The position numbers and the translations under genes were made by a program. A model generated the notes under the pieces. That model searched no databases and was not told the origin of the DNA. It was given only the letters and a program-made list of their open reading frames with translations. Below are positions 63,001-64,000 of a stretch of DNA of 64,000 nucleotides, one piece after another; the first letter of the stretch is position 1, and every line of letters begins with the position of its first letter. The stretch comes from an uncultured Tessaracoccus sp. (GTDB lineage: Bacteria; Actinomycetota; Actinomycetes; Propionibacteriales; Propionibacteriaceae): the NCBI RefSeq assembly GCF_943914565.1, contig NZ_CALUCN010000005.1, forward strand, positions 62,001 through 126,000, written 5' to 3'.

Positions 63001-64000
63001 GGCTGGGATCCTTCCAGGTCCTCCGGCATCACGGGCAGTGGGGAGAGCAGCACGCGTCCCTCGGCGTCGCGCGGCAGCGTCAGCCGGAACTGGGCCCCCT
63101 CCCCGGGCCGTCCCCAGGCCGTGAGCCAGCCGTGGTGCAGCTTCGCGTCCTCGAGTGCGATCGACAGCCCGAGCCCCGTGCCGCCGACGACCCGGGTGCG
63201 CGACGGGTCGGCGCGCCAGAACCGGTCGAAGACGCGGCTGGACTGGTCCGGTTCGAAGCCGACACCGTGGTCGCGCACCGCCACAGCGACGGTGCGTTCG
63301 TCGCCGGCCACCGTGACGTCGACCGGACGCCCCCGCCCGTGGTCGATGGCGTTGCCGAGCAGGTTGCGCAGGATGCGACGCACCCGACGGGCGTCGAGCC
63401 TGGCGCGGGTGTCCTCCGAGCGCACGTGCAGCCTGAGCTCGATCCCCTCGCGTTCGGCGAGCGATCGGTGACCGTCGAGTTCGTCGGCGACGATCGTGGC
63501 CAAGTCGTGGTCGTCGAGCGCGAGGACGGCGGCGCCCGCGTCGAAGCGGGAGATTTCGAGCAGGTCGGCGAGCAGGGCGTCGAAGCGTTCGATCTCGGTG
63601 GCCATGAGCTCGACGGTGCGCGCGGACGCGGCGTCGGAGTCGCCGCGTTGTTCGTAGAGCAGGTCGGAGGCCATCCGGATGGTGGTGAGCGGGGTGCGCA
63701 ACTCGTGCGAGACGTCGCTCACGAAGCGGCGCTGCACGGCGGAGAGCCGTTCGAGCTCGCGGATGCGGGCCTGGAGCTGCTCGGCCATCTGGTTCATCGA
63801 GCGGGCGAGCGACGCGAACTCGTCGGTCCCGCGCACCTCCATCCGCTCGTCGAGGCGCCCCGACGCGAGCCCCAGCGCGGTGTGGCTGGCACGGCGGACG
63901 GGGCGCACCACCTGCCAGGTGATGAGCGTCACGATCACCGTCAGCGCCGCGAGCAGCAGCCCGAAGGTGACCACGACGGCGTAGCGGATCCACTGCAGCA
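62997..64000 (-). CDS. mtrB: Sensor histidine kinase MtrB, C-terminal part
   Basis: The gene runs off the right edge; 333 C-terminal residues are visible. In order: second transmembrane helix (TFGLLLAALTVIVTLITW), HAMP domain, HisKA with phospho-acceptor VSHELRTPLTT, N-box LLGNAIDHGRG, G1 DHGVGF and G2 GGTGLGLSI. Senses envelope status and phosphorylates MtrA to control cell-wall hydrolases and division. Followed by lpqB. Confidence 0.95.
   Translation of the reverse strand, partial: LQWIRYAVVVTFGLLLAALTVIVTLITWQVVRPVRRASHTALGLASGRLDERMEVRGTDEFASLARSMNQMAEQLQARIRELERLSAVQRRFVSDVSHELRTPLTTIRMASDLLYEQRGDSDAASARTVELMATEIERFDALLADLLEISRFDAGAAVLALDDHDLATIVADELDGHRSLAEREGIELRLHVRSEDTRARLDARRVRRILRNLLGNAIDHGRGRPVDVTVAGDERTVAVAVRDHGVGFEPDQSSRVFDRFWRADPSRTRVVGGTGLGLSIALEDAKLHHGWLTAWGRPGEGAQFRLTLPRDAEGRVLLSPLPVMPEDLEGSQP

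Overview
The window is chromosomal DNA from a high-GC actinomycete. The gene families (PatA/PimA, SepH, DUF3000, DUF3710, DUF4193, AdnA/AdnB, MtrB-LpqB) and the many GTGA/ATGA start-stop overlaps support this. The order closely follows mycobacterial neighbourhoods. thrS-HIT-patA-pimA matches the Rv2614c-Rv2610c block, but pgsA is missing. DUF3000-rnd-dxs through DUF4193 matches Rv2680-Rv2699. adnA-adnB-nudC and mtrB-lpqB-comF-hpf-secA match further blocks. A topoisomerase IV pair points to a non-mycobacterial actinomycete, plausibly Propionibacteriales; I cannot name a genus.

Layout. 1-4 kb: phosphatidylinositol mannoside enzymes behind thrS. 4-7.6 kb: a lipoprotein, membrane fusion protein and MacB-like ABC export operon. 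7.6-8.7 kb: a Val-Cys-Gly tRNA operon, a gene-free stretch with inverted and tandem repeats, and a lone tRNA-Val. 8.7-20 kb: housekeeping genes (coaBC, msrB, rnd, dxs, aconitase, an RNA methyltransferase). 20-30 kb: two TrkA-type potassium regulators, the DUF3710-dut-DUF3093 group, sepH, and a thymidine kinase / glycosyltransferase / phosphodiesterase operon. 30-42 kb: parC and parE on opposite strands, separated by about 7.4 kb that holds a carbonic anhydrase and three regulator-target modules (SDR with LysR, PadR with an ABC operon, MFS with TetR). 42-50 kb: nudC-adnB-adnA and a PP2C phosphatase. 50-57 kb: DUF3107, a DEAD-box helicase, trpS, a PHP phosphoesterase and a cupredoxin-like lipoprotein paired with a large membrane protein. 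57-64 kb: secA, hpf, comF, lpqB and mtrB.

No phage, transposase, CRISPR array or known defence island is visible. The most distinctive features are regulatory and gene-structural. At least thirteen genes carry a TANNNT -10 box exactly 6-7 nt before the start codon, which indicates leaderless transcription; the same pattern predicts a 12-residue peptide upstream of thrS. A DEAD-box helicase appears to start at CTG, SepH lacks the usual N-terminal segment of its family, and two convergent gene pairs overlap in their coding ends.
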